From an uncultured Polaribacter sp. (GTDB lineage: Bacteria; Bacteroidota; Bacteroidia; Flavobacteriales; Flavobacteriaceae), in contig CANMHT010000002.1 of the NCBI GenBank assembly GCA_947497755.1, positions 248,001-312,000 on the forward strand: 64,000 bases of DNA, written 5' to 3'. Of the stretch, positions 1 to 8,883 are shown in pieces. Within the stretch, counting starts at the first letter, position 1. Each line of letters opens with the position of its first letter. Both the position numbers and the translations under genes were made by a program. The notes under the pieces were generated by a model. It made no database searches. It was not told where the DNA came from and worked only from the letters and a program-made list of their open reading frames with translations.

Positions 1-516
1 TGGATAGGTGCGTATTTCCCCTTCTTTCCAATAACCTAAAGGAAATTTACTTCCCAATCCATCGTAAGTTCTAGTACCCCATTTTTTTCTTTTGTCATAA
101 ATTCTTACCAACCCATCTTTAGAATTATTAATAGTAAAATGAGACTCTATAGGTTCTCCACGTATCATCATTACTCTACGATAATAAGGAATTTGATCTC
201 CAGTCCATTTTATTTTTGTGTTATTTTCTTCAGTTTTAAATGGGCCAGTAATGTAGATGTTATCACAGGCTTTTTTTCTTTTTCCATGTACGGTAACGCA
301 ACTCGTTGTACTAGCTTTTTCTAGTGATAATTCATGTTTTCCATCCCAAGTTGCTCCAGTGAAAAGCTCAACAGGAATAAACCTCTTTTTTGTGGTGCTA
401 TCATAAGCTTTTGCCCAATGGTTTTTTTCTTTAGTGGTTAATACGGTATTGTCTTTACTACTTTGCCCGAATGACAATGTACTGATGCATAATAAAAATA
501 GGGTCAATAATCTCAT
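1..516 (-). CDS. Partial exported protein of unknown function (3' end outside the window)
   Basis: An uninterrupted 172-codon minus-strand frame runs from an ATG at 516 off the left edge. It begins with a clear signal peptide (MRLLTLFLLCISTLSFGQ), so the product is exported to the periplasm or outer membrane. The visible mature part is polar and aromatic, with two cysteines about 12 residues apart (TSCVTVHGKRKKAC) and no family motif that I recognise. The motif-poor sequence (GYWKEGEIRTYP near the edge) recalls short lipocalin-like or META-like exported proteins, but that is only an impression. It lies downstream of the DoxX gene, separated by a terminator-like hairpin, so it is probably its own unit. 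Confidence 0.7.
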   Translation of the reverse strand, partial: MRLLTLFLLCISTLSFGQSSKDNTVLTTKEKNHWAKAYDSTTKKRFIPVELFTGATWDGKHELSLEKASTTSCVTVHGKRKKACDNIYITGPFKTEENNTKIKWTGDQIPYYRRVMMIRGEPIESHFTINNSKDGLVRIYDKRKKWGTRTYDGLGSKFPLGYWKEGEIRTYP

Positions 517-665
517 TTTATACTTTTTCAAATTAAAAGCACAATAGTAAAAATGAAATAGTTCTAAATAAAAAGAGATGTCATCAATTGTAGAATAATT
601 GGAGTGAACGGATTATAGTTTACCTTATTTTCTCAATGATTATTGACTTTATATTGTAAACCAAT

Positions 666-691
666 ACTCAATCCCTAAAAAAGGATTGAGT
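666..691 (-). terminator. Hairpin downstream of the DoxX gene
   Basis: ACTCAATCC (666-674) pairs perfectly with GGATTGAGT (683-691) across an 8-nt loop. It lies just past the stop codon of the minus-strand DoxX gene. The following T tract on the minus strand is weak, so termination is likely but not certain. Confidence 0.5.
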
Positions 692-701
692 AAAAAGGGA
701 G

Positions 702-1136
702 TTATTGTTTATGATTAAATAATAAGTTGTCTAAAGAAAAGTAGCCTCCACCACTTATTAACAAGCTGATGTAACTAATTAAATAAATAAAACTTTTTTC
801 CTGAAAAATAAAGCCTTTACCTCCATTAATCATCAAAGTAGCTACGAGCATTGTTATAATTAATGGGATACAGCTCCATCTTGTAAACAATCCAATAATT
901 AGAAATAAAGAACAAAAGAATTCGGCAAATATTACCAAACTTAAGCTAATAGCTGGTCCTAAATTTAGAGGATCTGCAAACTCTGTGTTAATTGCATTGA
1001 AATTAACAAGTCGTGGATATCCATGGAGGTAAAACATTGGAAATGAAATACCAATTCTTAATATTAATAACCCAATATCAATAGATTTACTCTGGGTTAT
1101 ATTTGTGTTTTTTTTGATATAAGAGAATAGTTTCAT
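702..1136 (-). CDS. DoxX family membrane protein
   Basis: A 144-residue protein with four hydrophobic segments, typical in length and layout for DoxX/DoxD-type small membrane proteins. The first segment carries the family's arginine context (GLLILRIGISFPMFYLHG), and the centre reads GLFTRWSCIPLIITM, matching the usual G-[LF]-x-T-R-x-A/S pattern. These proteins sit in the inner membrane; several are linked to quinone- or thiol-redox stress, but the function of this one cannot be read from sequence. It starts 4 nt after the intradiol dioxygenase-like gene and is almost certainly cotranscribed with it, which suggests a shared redox or aromatic-compound role (inference). Confidence 0.8.
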   Translation of the reverse strand: MKLFSYIKKNTNITQSKSIDIGLLILRIGISFPMFYLHGYPRLVNFNAINTEFADPLNLGPAISLSLVIFAEFFCSLFLIIGLFTRWSCIPLIITMLVATLMINGGKGFIFQEKSFIYLISYISLLISGGGYFSLDNLLFNHKQ

Positions 1137-1140
1137 TTTT

Positions 1141-1749
1141 TTAGTTTTTAAATTTTTGAAGTAAAATATCTCTCTTACCTCTTAAAACATTGTTTTTGTC
1201 TTTAGTTAATGTTGTAATATTAGAAAAGCCACCATCTCTCTCTATTTTATTTTTATCTATTCTTGGGTCGTCAGAAAACCATAATCCAGTTAACCAATAT
1301 TCAGGATAATTAGGAGCCTCAATATTATAATGAATATGAGCAGGCCCAGGATTTTGACTATTATATGGAGCAGGGCGGATGGTTTCAAATTCGTATTTCC
1401 CATTAGCATTTGTTTTCATCCAGCCTCTTAAATATCCGTGGTATTTACCATTGCCTTTTTCATTTCCTCTTTTTGGGTAGATTCCTTTATTGTTTGTATG
1501 ATGTATATATATGATAACATCTTTTGCTGGAGTTTTACCATCAGGTAAATAAACTGTTCCAGAAATAATAAGTTTTTCTCCTGGTTCAGGTTTTGGAGAG
1601 ATTACGGTTCTCCAAGAAACGTTTTTAGGAGCTTCGAAAGTTCCACACCAACTAGGTTTTTTTTTGCTTGATTGAGAACAAGCATTAAAAGATAGTAATA
1701 AGGCTATAGCAGATAACAATACTACTGTAGGTTGTTTTTTGTAAATCAT
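1141..1749 (-). CDS. Intradiol ring-cleavage dioxygenase-like lipoprotein
   Basis: A 202-residue protein with a lipoprotein signal (hydrophobic stretch 8-20, lipid cysteine probably Cys24). The mature part matches the intradiol dioxygenase fold of catechol and protocatechuate dioxygenases. All four expected non-haem Fe(III) ligands can be placed: Tyr91 in HTNNKGIYP (compare the WHANTKGxY pattern of the family), Tyr129 in RPAPY, and His138/His140 in PAHIHY. It is shorter than cytoplasmic catechol dioxygenases and is exported, as in the poorly characterised extracytoplasmic members common in Bacteroidota. The substrate is unknown; no aromatic catabolism genes are nearby. It shares an operon with the DoxX gene. 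Confidence 0.8.
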   Translation of the reverse strand: MIYKKQPTVVLLSAIALLLSFNACSQSSKKKPSWCGTFEAPKNVSWRTVISPKPEPGEKLIISGTVYLPDGKTPAKDVIIYIHHTNNKGIYPKRGNEKGNGKYHGYLRGWMKTNANGKYEFETIRPAPYNSQNPGPAHIHYNIEAPNYPEYWLTGLWFSDDPRIDKNKIERDGGFSNITTLTKDKNNVLRGKRDILLQKFKN

Positions 1750-1831
1750 GGTAATAAATTTTAATCACTTCAAAAGTCAAAAAAATCTAATGTTCCAAAA
1801 GGGTTGTTTCCTGTTAATAAGCTAACAAGAG

Positions 1832-2656
1832 TTATTCTAATGCTAAGTGGTTGAGTAGTGTTTCCCAATTTTGACGATAATGCCTACTAAATCGAATAGT
1901 TTGTCCATTAGTAGTTATACCGTCATAATCACCATTTTTACGAGATTTTAATTCTGTTATATGGTTTTTATTGATAATTACAGAACGATGAACTCTAATA
2001 AACATCTGAGAATCTAATAATTTTTCAAATTTCTTTAAACTTTCATCGTGTAGTAACTTTTGATCGTTGAAAAATACAGCTGTATATGGTCTGTCAGTTT
2101 GAATAAATAAAATAGTAGAAGTATCTATTTTTACTCTTCGAGTACCACTTTTTATTGTTATGAATTTTTGAGTTGAATTATCCTTCTTTTGTTGCTTTTT
2201 TCTATTTAGATATTCGATGATATAAGGAAGGATGAGGTAGGTGATAATTGTGATTTGTGACTGATTTGAAACTACATTTTTTAGTATTGTTGGAAACCTA
2301 TGGGGTATAGGATAAATAATATTGCTTAATAAAATGAAAATTGAAGTAAAAAGAAACATATGTAAACCACTAAAAATTAATCCAAATATGATATTGTAAA
2401 AAACTTTATTGAATGCTATTTTAGGTTTGGATTTACTGTAAGCATAGTTTGCATATTGTATAAAAGGAATAAATAAAAGCCAATATATGTTATAGAGTAA
2501 TGTGTCAGACCAATAAAAGCCTGTTGATTTAAATTTAGAAAATAGATAATCTTGTAAAATGGCTAAACCATATATTAGGAAACAAAACAAAGTAAGTACT
2601 CTAAAGTTTACGTTTAAGAAGAAGCCATTTACTTTGCTGGGTTTTTTAGTTTTCAT
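1832..2656 (-). CDS. Membrane-anchored LytTR family transcriptional regulator
   Basis: A 274-residue protein. Residues about 15-155 hold four hydrophobic segments; residues about 165-270 form a LytTR DNA-binding domain, recognisable from ILFIQTDRPYTAVFF, the MFIRVHRSVIINKNHI core and the C-terminal RFSRHYRQNW. There is no receiver domain, so the membrane part probably senses the signal or tethers the regulator. The target is unknown; the neighbouring dioxygenase/DoxX unit downstream on the same strand is a candidate (inference). The same architecture recurs at 51443-52309. Confidence 0.85.
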   Translation of the reverse strand: MKTKKPSKVNGFFLNVNFRVLTLFCFLIYGLAILQDYLFSKFKSTGFYWSDTLLYNIYWLLFIPFIQYANYAYSKSKPKIAFNKVFYNIIFGLIFSGLHMFLFTSIFILLSNIIYPIPHRFPTILKNVVSNQSQITIITYLILPYIIEYLNRKKQQKKDNSTQKFITIKSGTRRVKIDTSTILFIQTDRPYTAVFFNDQKLLHDESLKKFEKLLDSQMFIRVHRSVIINKNHITELKSRKNGDYDGITTNGQTIRFSRHYRQNWETLLNHLALE

Positions 2657-2705
2657 TTCTTTAGTACTACAAACGATTTAGCATTACCATTTTGCTGGTT
2701 TAAAG

Positions 2706-3065
2706 TTATGATTTTTTTAAATCTTTATACATTATATAAGTATCAACAAATCCCAATTCTGAATGTTTAAACCCTTTTGGTGTAGTTCCAATTCCTTTTC
2801 CTTGAGAATTAGGGTTTACCATATAACTGCAATTTGCAATATGACTACCTAAGTCAATTTGATTGGGTTTAATAATATATGCTCCAAGTATTTGCTCATT
2901 TTCTTCAATTACATAAGTTTCCATATAATCAGCAAACCAATGTTTTTTTAAATCTGCTTTTGGTGTGTTTGGATTGAAAACGTAGGTGTCTCCAGTTTTT
3001 ATCACTTTTGAGAAAATTTCCCAAACTTTATCAACGTCAGTTTCTGTTGCTTTTCTAATATTCAA
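2706..3065 (-). pseudogene. GNAT acetyltransferase with a large in-frame internal deletion
   Basis: The sequence starts like a full GNAT protein (NIRKATETDVDKVWEIF) and ends like one (GFVDTYIMYKDLKKS). However, the acetyl-CoA-binding motif NPNSQGKGIG runs directly into TTPKGF, which normally lies after the second half of the fold. About 45-50 residues, comprising helix 3, the central strands and helix 4, are missing without a frameshift. The related junction sequences (GIG and the expected IIGT before TPKGF) suggest loss between short direct repeats. The likely start is a TTG at 3065; the frame stays open to an ATG at 3167, but that extension is hydrophobic and unlike the family. The product is probably non-functional. 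Confidence 0.7.
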
Positions 3066-3201
3066 TTTGTATGTTTTTATTAGTTGTAATGCTTTATTTT
3101 GGTAGTTATAATGTAAAAACACAAAGAGATGTAAGATAGTTAGTATCTTATTCATTTGTAAAAACAAGGAATAACATCTTCTTTGAAATAAGGTTTTTGA
3201 T

Positions 3202-3735
3202 TTATAAATGAAATATTGTTTTAATTTTTTGCAACAAAGAATTAAAGCTGTTATTGGTTACTGTTTTTATTTCTTTTAATTTGAACTCCGTATCATTTTT
3301 CCATTCTACTTGATATACTCCACAGCCTTCATTTATTTTTGTTGCTTTAAAATTAAATGAATTAAGAAACATAGTTAAACCTGTAATTCCTCCATAAGGA
3401 TACCCACAAGTATAGAATTCAAGTCGCCCTTTTCCATCTTCAATATTTTCACATTTTAAAAATTCAACATCTATATTCTCAACTAAATGTTGGGTCATTG
3501 AGTAAAAATGCCAAGTTCCACTATTAGATTTGCTAGTCTTAAATTCGGGTTTTAAATCAAAGTCTCTAAAATAGTAATGTTTGAGGGTATAATCAGGAAA
3601 TTTGTCTAGCCAATAGCTATCGGTTTTATAATCACCACTTTTTTTTGATTTGGAAATCAAGTCAAGTAGTTTAATCAAGTCGTTAAACCTATCGTTATTG
3701 TTGATTTTAAACTCTATATATTCATTCTTTTCCAT
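3202..3735 (-). CDS. Hypothetical protein, no recognised family
   Basis: A 177-residue soluble, acidic-to-neutral protein without a signal peptide or membrane segment. It is rich in Lys, Asn and aromatics. Noticeable pieces are TWHFYSMTQHLVENIDVEFLK and YTCGYPYGGITGLTMFLNSF, which look like strand-helix elements, but I do not recognise a domain. Base composition matches the neighbourhood. It lies among accessory genes (the deleted acetyltransferase and an RDD-like protein) on the same strand with short gaps of about 35 and 90 nt. Confidence 0.6.
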   Translation of the reverse strand: MEKNEYIEFKINNNDRFNDLIKLLDLISKSKKSGDYKTDSYWLDKFPDYTLKHYYFRDFDLKPEFKTSKSNSGTWHFYSMTQHLVENIDVEFLKCENIEDGKGRLEFYTCGYPYGGITGLTMFLNSFNFKATKINEGCGVYQVEWKNDTEFKLKEIKTVTNNSFNSLLQKIKTIFHL

Positions 3736-3824
3736 AGTATAAATTAGTCGTTTAAAGTAAATTTTTCTTTTTATGGTTTATTCTACTTGTTGAAAATATA
3801 GTAAATGTCGTAATTACTTATGAT

Positions 3825-4220
3825 TCAATTTTTATATTTCCATCTAATTCCACTTAATTTTTCACATAATAAAAGATTTTCATAATTCATCAAGGTTAAG
3901 AACAGATGAAATGGAGCAAATATTGTTCTGTCTAGAATTGATAATATAGCATATATTACAAAATAAATATTCGACCATTTTTCTTTGTATAGTTCAGTTT
4001 TAAACAACCACATAACTAAAGATTTTTTCATTAAAAACTCAAGCAAAGAATAGTATATTAAGTAACATATAAACAATATCATAAAGAAGTTGCTGAATTC
4101 TTTTAAAATGAATGTGTTCTTTAAAAATTTAAAAGTTAGTAAGAAAAAAAATGCAAAAACAAAATATTCAATGAATATGATGATCACTTTTTTTCTGTAT
4201 TTTAATTTGAACTTTTCCAC
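3825..4220 (-). CDS. Small RDD-like membrane protein
   Basis: A 131-residue protein with three or four hydrophobic segments. The middle reads YYSLLEFLMKKSLVMWLFKTEL, which resembles the RDD-family stretch with E-x-x-x-x-k-T-x-G-K-x-l-f-k. The C-terminal CEKLSGIRW resembles the DKLSGTRV ending of that family. The usual Arg-Asp-Asp residues are not evident, so this is a divergent member or only a look-alike. It probably sits in the inner membrane; its role is unknown. Confidence 0.5.
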   Translation of the reverse strand: MEKFKLKYRKKVIIIFIEYFVFAFFFLLTFKFLKNTFILKEFSNFFMILFICYLIYYSLLEFLMKKSLVMWLFKTELYKEKWSNIYFVIYAILSILDRTIFAPFHLFLTLMNYENLLLCEKLSGIRWKYKN

Positions 4221-4285
4221 ACTATAAATATGCTATTTCTTAGCAATTATTGTTTCCATTTCTTTTTCAATTGATAATCATATTG

Positions 4286-7126
4286 TTAATGCGCTTCTAG
4301 CCAATTTTGTCCAATTCCCATTTCTACATCTAAAGGAACTGATAATTGAAACGCATTTTCCATTTCTTCTTTTATAATTGGTTGTATAATTTCCAATTCG
4401 TCTTTGTGTGCATCAAAAACCAATTCGTCATGTACTTGTAAAAGCATTTTAGATTTAAATTGTTTTTTTTCAAAACGCTTGTGGATGTTGATCATTGCCA
4501 ACTTAATAATATCTGCAGCACTTCCTTGTATTGGTGCATTTACAGCATTACGTTCTGCAGCACCACGAACAATGGCATTTCTAGAATTAATGTCTTTTAA
4601 ATAACGACGTCTGTTTAGTACAGTTTCTACATAACCTTGCTCTCTCGCAAAGTCGATTTGCTTAGCAATATAAGCTCTTAATTTTGGGTAAGTTTCGTAA
4701 TAAGTGTCAATCAGAGCTTTTGCTTCTTTTCTACTTAAATCTGTCTGATTGCTTAAACCAAAAGCAGAAACTCCATAGATGATTCCAAAATTTACCGTTT
4801 TTGCGTTGCTACGCTGCGCTCTTGTTACTTCTTCAATAGGAACATTAAATACTTTTGCAGCAGTAGAAGCATGAATATCTTCGCCGTTTTTAAATGCTTC
4901 GATCATGGTTTCTTCTTCACTCAAAGCAGCAATAATTCGCAATTCTATTTGAGAATAATCGGCAGCTAATAATACATGGTTTTCATCTCTAGGAATAAAT
5001 GCCTTTCGTACTTGTTTTCCGCGTTCTGTTCTAATTGGAATGTTTTGTAAGTTCGGATTGTTAGAACTCAAACGACCTGTGGCTGCAACTGCTTGTGCAT
5101 ATACAGTATGTACTCTTTGTGTTTTAGGATTTACTTCGTTTGGCAGCGCATCTACATAAGTACTTTGTAGCTTTTTATATTGACGAAACTCTAAAATATC
5201 TCTAATAATTTGATGCTCTTTGGCAAGTGCACTTAAAATATCTTCTGAGGTAGCATATTGTCCTGTTTTGGTTTTTTTAGGTTTGTCTACGAGCTTCATA
5301 TTTTCAAATAACACAACTCCTAATTGCTTTGGAGAAGCTAAATTGAAAGTCTCTCCAGCTTGCTCATAAACTCCTTTTTCTAAGCGTTCAATATCATTGG
5401 TTAACTCTGTAGATAGCTCGTTTAAAAAGTCAATATCTAAATTGATTCCCTCAATTTCCATAGCTGTTAATACAGAAACTAGTGGCAACTCAACATTGTT
5501 AAATAATTCTGTTACATTTCCGCTATTTAATTCTTTGGTAAAATGTTCTTTTAGTTGCAAGGTGATGTCTGCATCTTCTACAGCATATTCAGTTTGTTTA
5601 GAAAGCTCAACCTCTCTCATAGAAAGTTGATTTTTTCCTTTCTTTCCAATCAATTCGGTAATAGAAACTGGTTGGTAATTTAAATAGGTTTCAGAAAGCA
5701 CATCCATATTATGCCTCATATCTGGGTTGATAAGATAATGTGCAATCATGGTATCAAAGAGTTGTCCTTTAACAGCAACCTTATAGTTAGATAATACTTT
5801 GATATCGTATTTTAAATTATGACCAATTTTTTCAATTTTTTCATTTTCAAAGAAAGGTCTAAAACTGTCTAAAATTTGCTGTGTTTCTTGTTGGTCTTCA
5901 GGAAAAGAAACATAATATCCTTTACCAGCTTCCCAAGAAAAAGCAATACCAATAAGTTCAACTTCTAATGCTTTTAAACCTGTAGTTTCTGTATCGAAAC
6001 ATACAGAAGATTGTTGTAGTAGTTTTTGAAGTAATAATTTTCTAGAAAGTGGCGAATCTACCAATTGGTAAAAATGATTTTTTCTTTCTATTGTTTGATA
6101 ACCACTTTGTGCTTCTTCTTCAGAAATATTTCCAGTTCCTGGAGTAGCAAATAAATCAAATTGTCCATTATTTGGAACAGGAGCTGTTTTTTTAACTGGA
6201 GCATCTTCGGTTGTTTCTGGAGTTTCAGTTACATTTCCAACGCTAGAATTTGCATAGGTTTTAATTAGGTTTTCTGTAAGACGTCTAAATTCTAACTCTC
6301 CAAAAATGGTTTTAATTTTATCTAAATCTGGTCCGCAGAACTCAAAATCTTCTTCATGGAATTCTACAGGAACATCTGTCATAATAGTAGCCAATTCTTT
6401 AGAAAGTAAACCCAGTTGTGCATTGGCTTCTACTTTTTCTTTCATTTTCCCTTTTAAGTCGGCAGTATTGGCAAGTAAATTTTCCATAGAACCATAAGCT
6501 GCTAAGAACTTTTTAGCTGTTTTTTCTCCAACTCCCGGTAATCCCGGAATATTATCTACAGAATCTCCCATCATTCCTAAAAAGTCTATGACTTGTTCTG
6601 GTCTTTCTATTCCAAATTTTTCTTGTACTTCTGGAATTCCCCAAGTTTCGTAACCACCACCAAAACGAGGGCGATACATAAAAATATTTTCAGAAACTAA
6701 CTGAGCAAAATCTTTATCTGGTGTAACCATAAAAGTTTGATAGCCTTCTTTTTCAGCTTTCTTTGCTAAGGTTCCAATAATATCATCAGCTTCAAATCCT
6801 TCTTTAACAATAGCAGGAATATTCATGGCTTTTAAAATCTCTTCTATAATAGGTACTGCAATTTTAATAGCTTCTGGTGTTTCTTGTCTGTTGGCTTTGT
6901 ATTCAGGGAAAGCTTCTGTTCTAGCAACACTTCCGCCGCGATCAAAACATACAGCAATATGATCTGGTTTTTCTCTTTTTATGACGTCTAATAAAGAATT
7001 GGTAAACCCTAAAATGGCAGATACATCCATACCTTTAGAATTGATTCTTGGGTTTTTTATAAACGCATAGTAGCCTCTAAAAATTAATGCAAAGGCATCC
7101 AGTAAAAAAAGTCGTTTTTTAGCCAT
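4286..7126 (-). CDS. polA: DNA polymerase I
   Basis: A 946-residue polymerase. It opens with the 5'-3' exonuclease/FEN domain (about 1-290; LFLLDAFALIFRGYYAF, GDSVDNIPGLPGVGEKTA). An apparently active 3'-5' proofreading domain follows (about 365-560), with FDTETTGL, HNLKYDIK and the late Asp of EDADITLQL. The family A polymerase domain ends the protein, with ADYSQIELR near 720, the O-helix RSNAKTVNFGIIYG and QVHDELVFD near 900. The frame extends upstream to 7222, but those 32 residues do not match the family, so the ATG at 7126 (MAKKRLFLLD) is chosen. It acts in repair and Okazaki fragment processing. Confidence 0.97.
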   Translation of the reverse strand: MAKKRLFLLDAFALIFRGYYAFIKNPRINSKGMDVSAILGFTNSLLDVIKREKPDHIAVCFDRGGSVARTEAFPEYKANRQETPEAIKIAVPIIEEILKAMNIPAIVKEGFEADDIIGTLAKKAEKEGYQTFMVTPDKDFAQLVSENIFMYRPRFGGGYETWGIPEVQEKFGIERPEQVIDFLGMMGDSVDNIPGLPGVGEKTAKKFLAAYGSMENLLANTADLKGKMKEKVEANAQLGLLSKELATIMTDVPVEFHEEDFEFCGPDLDKIKTIFGELEFRRLTENLIKTYANSSVGNVTETPETTEDAPVKKTAPVPNNGQFDLFATPGTGNISEEEAQSGYQTIERKNHFYQLVDSPLSRKLLLQKLLQQSSVCFDTETTGLKALEVELIGIAFSWEAGKGYYVSFPEDQQETQQILDSFRPFFENEKIEKIGHNLKYDIKVLSNYKVAVKGQLFDTMIAHYLINPDMRHNMDVLSETYLNYQPVSITELIGKKGKNQLSMREVELSKQTEYAVEDADITLQLKEHFTKELNSGNVTELFNNVELPLVSVLTAMEIEGINLDIDFLNELSTELTNDIERLEKGVYEQAGETFNLASPKQLGVVLFENMKLVDKPKKTKTGQYATSEDILSALAKEHQIIRDILEFRQYKKLQSTYVDALPNEVNPKTQRVHTVYAQAVAATGRLSSNNPNLQNIPIRTERGKQVRKAFIPRDENHVLLAADYSQIELRIIAALSEEETMIEAFKNGEDIHASTAAKVFNVPIEEVTRAQRSNAKTVNFGIIYGVSAFGLSNQTDLSRKEAKALIDTYYETYPKLRAYIAKQIDFAREQGYVETVLNRRRYLKDINSRNAIVRGAAERNAVNAPIQGSAADIIKLAMINIHKRFEKKQFKSKMLLQVHDELVFDAHKDELEIIQPIIKEEMENAFQLSVPLDVEMGIGQNWLEAH

Positions 7127-7250
7127 AATAATTGTTTTAAATCTAAGTTTTGTTAGAAGCAAAGCGAGGTTTGTATACATTCTTATCCGCTCCGCAGTAA
7201 AGCTACGAAACTTTAACAGCATGTTAAAACAGTTTGAGGATTTATCGAGT

Positions 7251-7258
7251 ATATTTGA
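7251..7258 (+). promoter_or_regulatory. Bacteroidota -7 box for the metallophosphoesterase gene
   Basis: TATATTTG matches TAnnTTTG and lies about 20 nt upstream of the ATG at 7279. A TTTG at 7234-7237 could act as the -33 element, though the spacing is short. Confidence 0.5.
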
Positions 7259-7278
7259 TAAATTTTTAAAAGAGATAT

Positions 7279-8502
7279 ATGTCGCGTTGGGTAGTTACTT
7301 TAATTATTGTTTCTGTTGTTTTATTGGTAGTAGAATTATATACTTTTCAAGCCATCAAAACATTAACAAAAAATAGAGTAGTTAAATGGATTTGGGTATT
7401 GATTGGTGTAGCTATTTATGCCAATTTATTTTATGTATTGTATACTAGACCAAGAACTGTTGGGCAAACAAAAGAGTTTCAATATGCTGTTGGGTTGTTA
7501 CTTACAACCTTAATTCCGAAAGCGCTTATTTTACTAACCATGTTTGGTGAGGATATAGTGCGAGTTTCTCAAAAACTTATTTCGTATTTATCGGCTGGAG
7601 AAACAAAACCAATTGCTGGAAGAAGGAAGTTTATTTCGCAATTAGCTTTGGGTATTGCAGCGATTCCTTTTGCGGGGTTTTTATACGGAATTATCAGAGG
7701 GAAACATAATTATAAGGTATTAAAATACCAATTGTCTTTTAAAGATTTACCTGAAGCTTTTGATGGTTTTACCATAACGCAAATTTCTGATATTCATTCT
7801 GGTAGTTTTAGAAATAAAGAAAAAATTGAGTATGGAGTAGAAATGATTAATGCTCAACAATCTGATATGATTTTGTTTACAGGTGATTTGGTAAACAATA
7901 AAGCAGATGAAATGGATGATTGGATTTCAATTTTTAATCAACTAAAAGCACCTGTTGGGAAATATTCTATTTTAGGAAATCATGATTATGGAGATTATGT
8001 TCAATGGAATTCTAAAGAGGAAAAAGCAGAAAACTTCCAGGCTGTAAAAGATTTACATCCAAAAATTGGCTTTGAGTTATTGTGTAACGAGCATCGTTAT
8101 ATAGAAAAAGATGGCCAAAAAATAGCCTTAGTTGGAGTAGAGAATTGGGGGAATGGTTTTAAAAAAGAAGGGGATTTAAAAAAGGCAACAGTAGGTGTTA
8201 AAAAGGAAGATTTTAAAATTTTAATGACACATGATCCTAGTCATTGGGATGCTGAGGTGAAAGAAAATGAGTTTAATTACCAACTTTCTTTAAGTGGGCA
8301 TACTCATGGTTTACAAATGGGAATAGAGATTCCAGGGTTCTTACGTTGGAGCCCTTCACAATATGTATATAAGCAATGGGCAGGTTTGTATGAAGAAGCA
8401 GGTAGATTCATTAATGTAAACAGAGGTTTTGGATATCATGCTTTTCCAGGAAGAGTTGGAATCTGGCCAGAAATTACTGTGATAGAATTGAAAAAAGCTT
8501 GA
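7279..8502 (+). CDS. Membrane-anchored calcineurin-like metallophosphoesterase
   Basis: A 407-residue protein. Several N-terminal hydrophobic segments (about residues 3-25, 35-60, 68-90) precede a segment at about 118-135 and then the phosphoesterase domain. Metal-binding motifs appear in order: ISDIHSG (near 172), FTGDLVNN, LGNHDYG, MTHDP and SGHTHGLQMG. This is the YkuE/YaeI-like group, which faces the periplasm and hydrolyses phosphoesters, in some cases lipid headgroups; the substrate here is not known. It is transcribed divergently from polA. Confidence 0.88.
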   Translation: MSRWVVTLIIVSVVLLVVELYTFQAIKTLTKNRVVKWIWVLIGVAIYANLFYVLYTRPRTVGQTKEFQYAVGLLLTTLIPKALILLTMFGEDIVRVSQKLISYLSAGETKPIAGRRKFISQLALGIAAIPFAGFLYGIIRGKHNYKVLKYQLSFKDLPEAFDGFTITQISDIHSGSFRNKEKIEYGVEMINAQQSDMILFTGDLVNNKADEMDDWISIFNQLKAPVGKYSILGNHDYGDYVQWNSKEEKAENFQAVKDLHPKIGFELLCNEHRYIEKDGQKIALVGVENWGNGFKKEGDLKKATVGVKKEDFKILMTHDPSHWDAEVKENEFNYQLSLSGHTHGLQMGIEIPGFLRWSPSQYVYKQWAGLYEEAGRFINVNRGFGYHAFPGRVGIWPEITVIELKKA

Positions 8503-8528
8503 TAATCAGTAGATTCATTCAAAAGTGT

Positions 8529-8536
8529 TATATTTG
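8529..8536 (+). promoter_or_regulatory. Bacteroidota -7 box for the thioredoxin-fold gene
   Basis: TATATTTG matches TAnnTTTG, 53 nt upstream of the ATG at 8590. No convincing -33 TTG is seen at the usual 19-nt spacing. Confidence 0.45.
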
Positions 8537-8589
8537 TGCATCAATCAAATACTTAATTTGTTTGTTTTTCCCTAAAAAACTAATATGTT

Positions 8590-8883
8590 ATGACAAAATT
8601 TGGAGAATTAATTAATGTAGATAAACCTGTCTTAATAGATTTCTATTTTGACTGGTCTGAAAATGAAAACAACCTTGATACTTTAAAGGATGTTGCTGCT
8701 GCATTAGGTGATAAAGCCAAAGTAATAAAAATAGATATTAAGAAGAACGAAATCTTAGCTGAGACCTTACGAGTAAAAGGAAATCCTACCTTTATGATTT
8801 ATAAAAATGGCGAAATGAAATGGCGTCAAACAGGTGAGCAAGATGCGAATACCTTAATAGGGTTAGTACAGCAATATGTTTAA
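8590..8883 (+). CDS. Thioredoxin-fold protein lacking the CXXC active site
   Basis: A 97-residue cytoplasmic protein with the complete thioredoxin outline: KPVLIDFYFDWS, then AKVIKIDIKKNEILAETLRVKGNPTFMIYKNGE with the conserved cis-proline (NPTF), and a final helix. Where thioredoxins have WCGPC, this protein reads WSENENN, and it contains no cysteine at all. It therefore cannot act as a dithiol oxidoreductase; a binding, chaperone or regulatory role is more likely (inference). It ends convergently with the deacetylase gene, the two stop codons overlapping by 4 nt. Confidence 0.85.
   Translation: MTKFGELINVDKPVLIDFYFDWSENENNLDTLKDVAAALGDKAKVIKIDIKKNEILAETLRVKGNPTFMIYKNGEMKWRQTGEQDANTLIGLVQQYV

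Noticed and set aside
7127..7222. N-terminal extension of DNA polymerase I
   Set aside because: The 32 residues are unlike any PolA N-terminus, and MAKKRLFLLD is the usual beginning.
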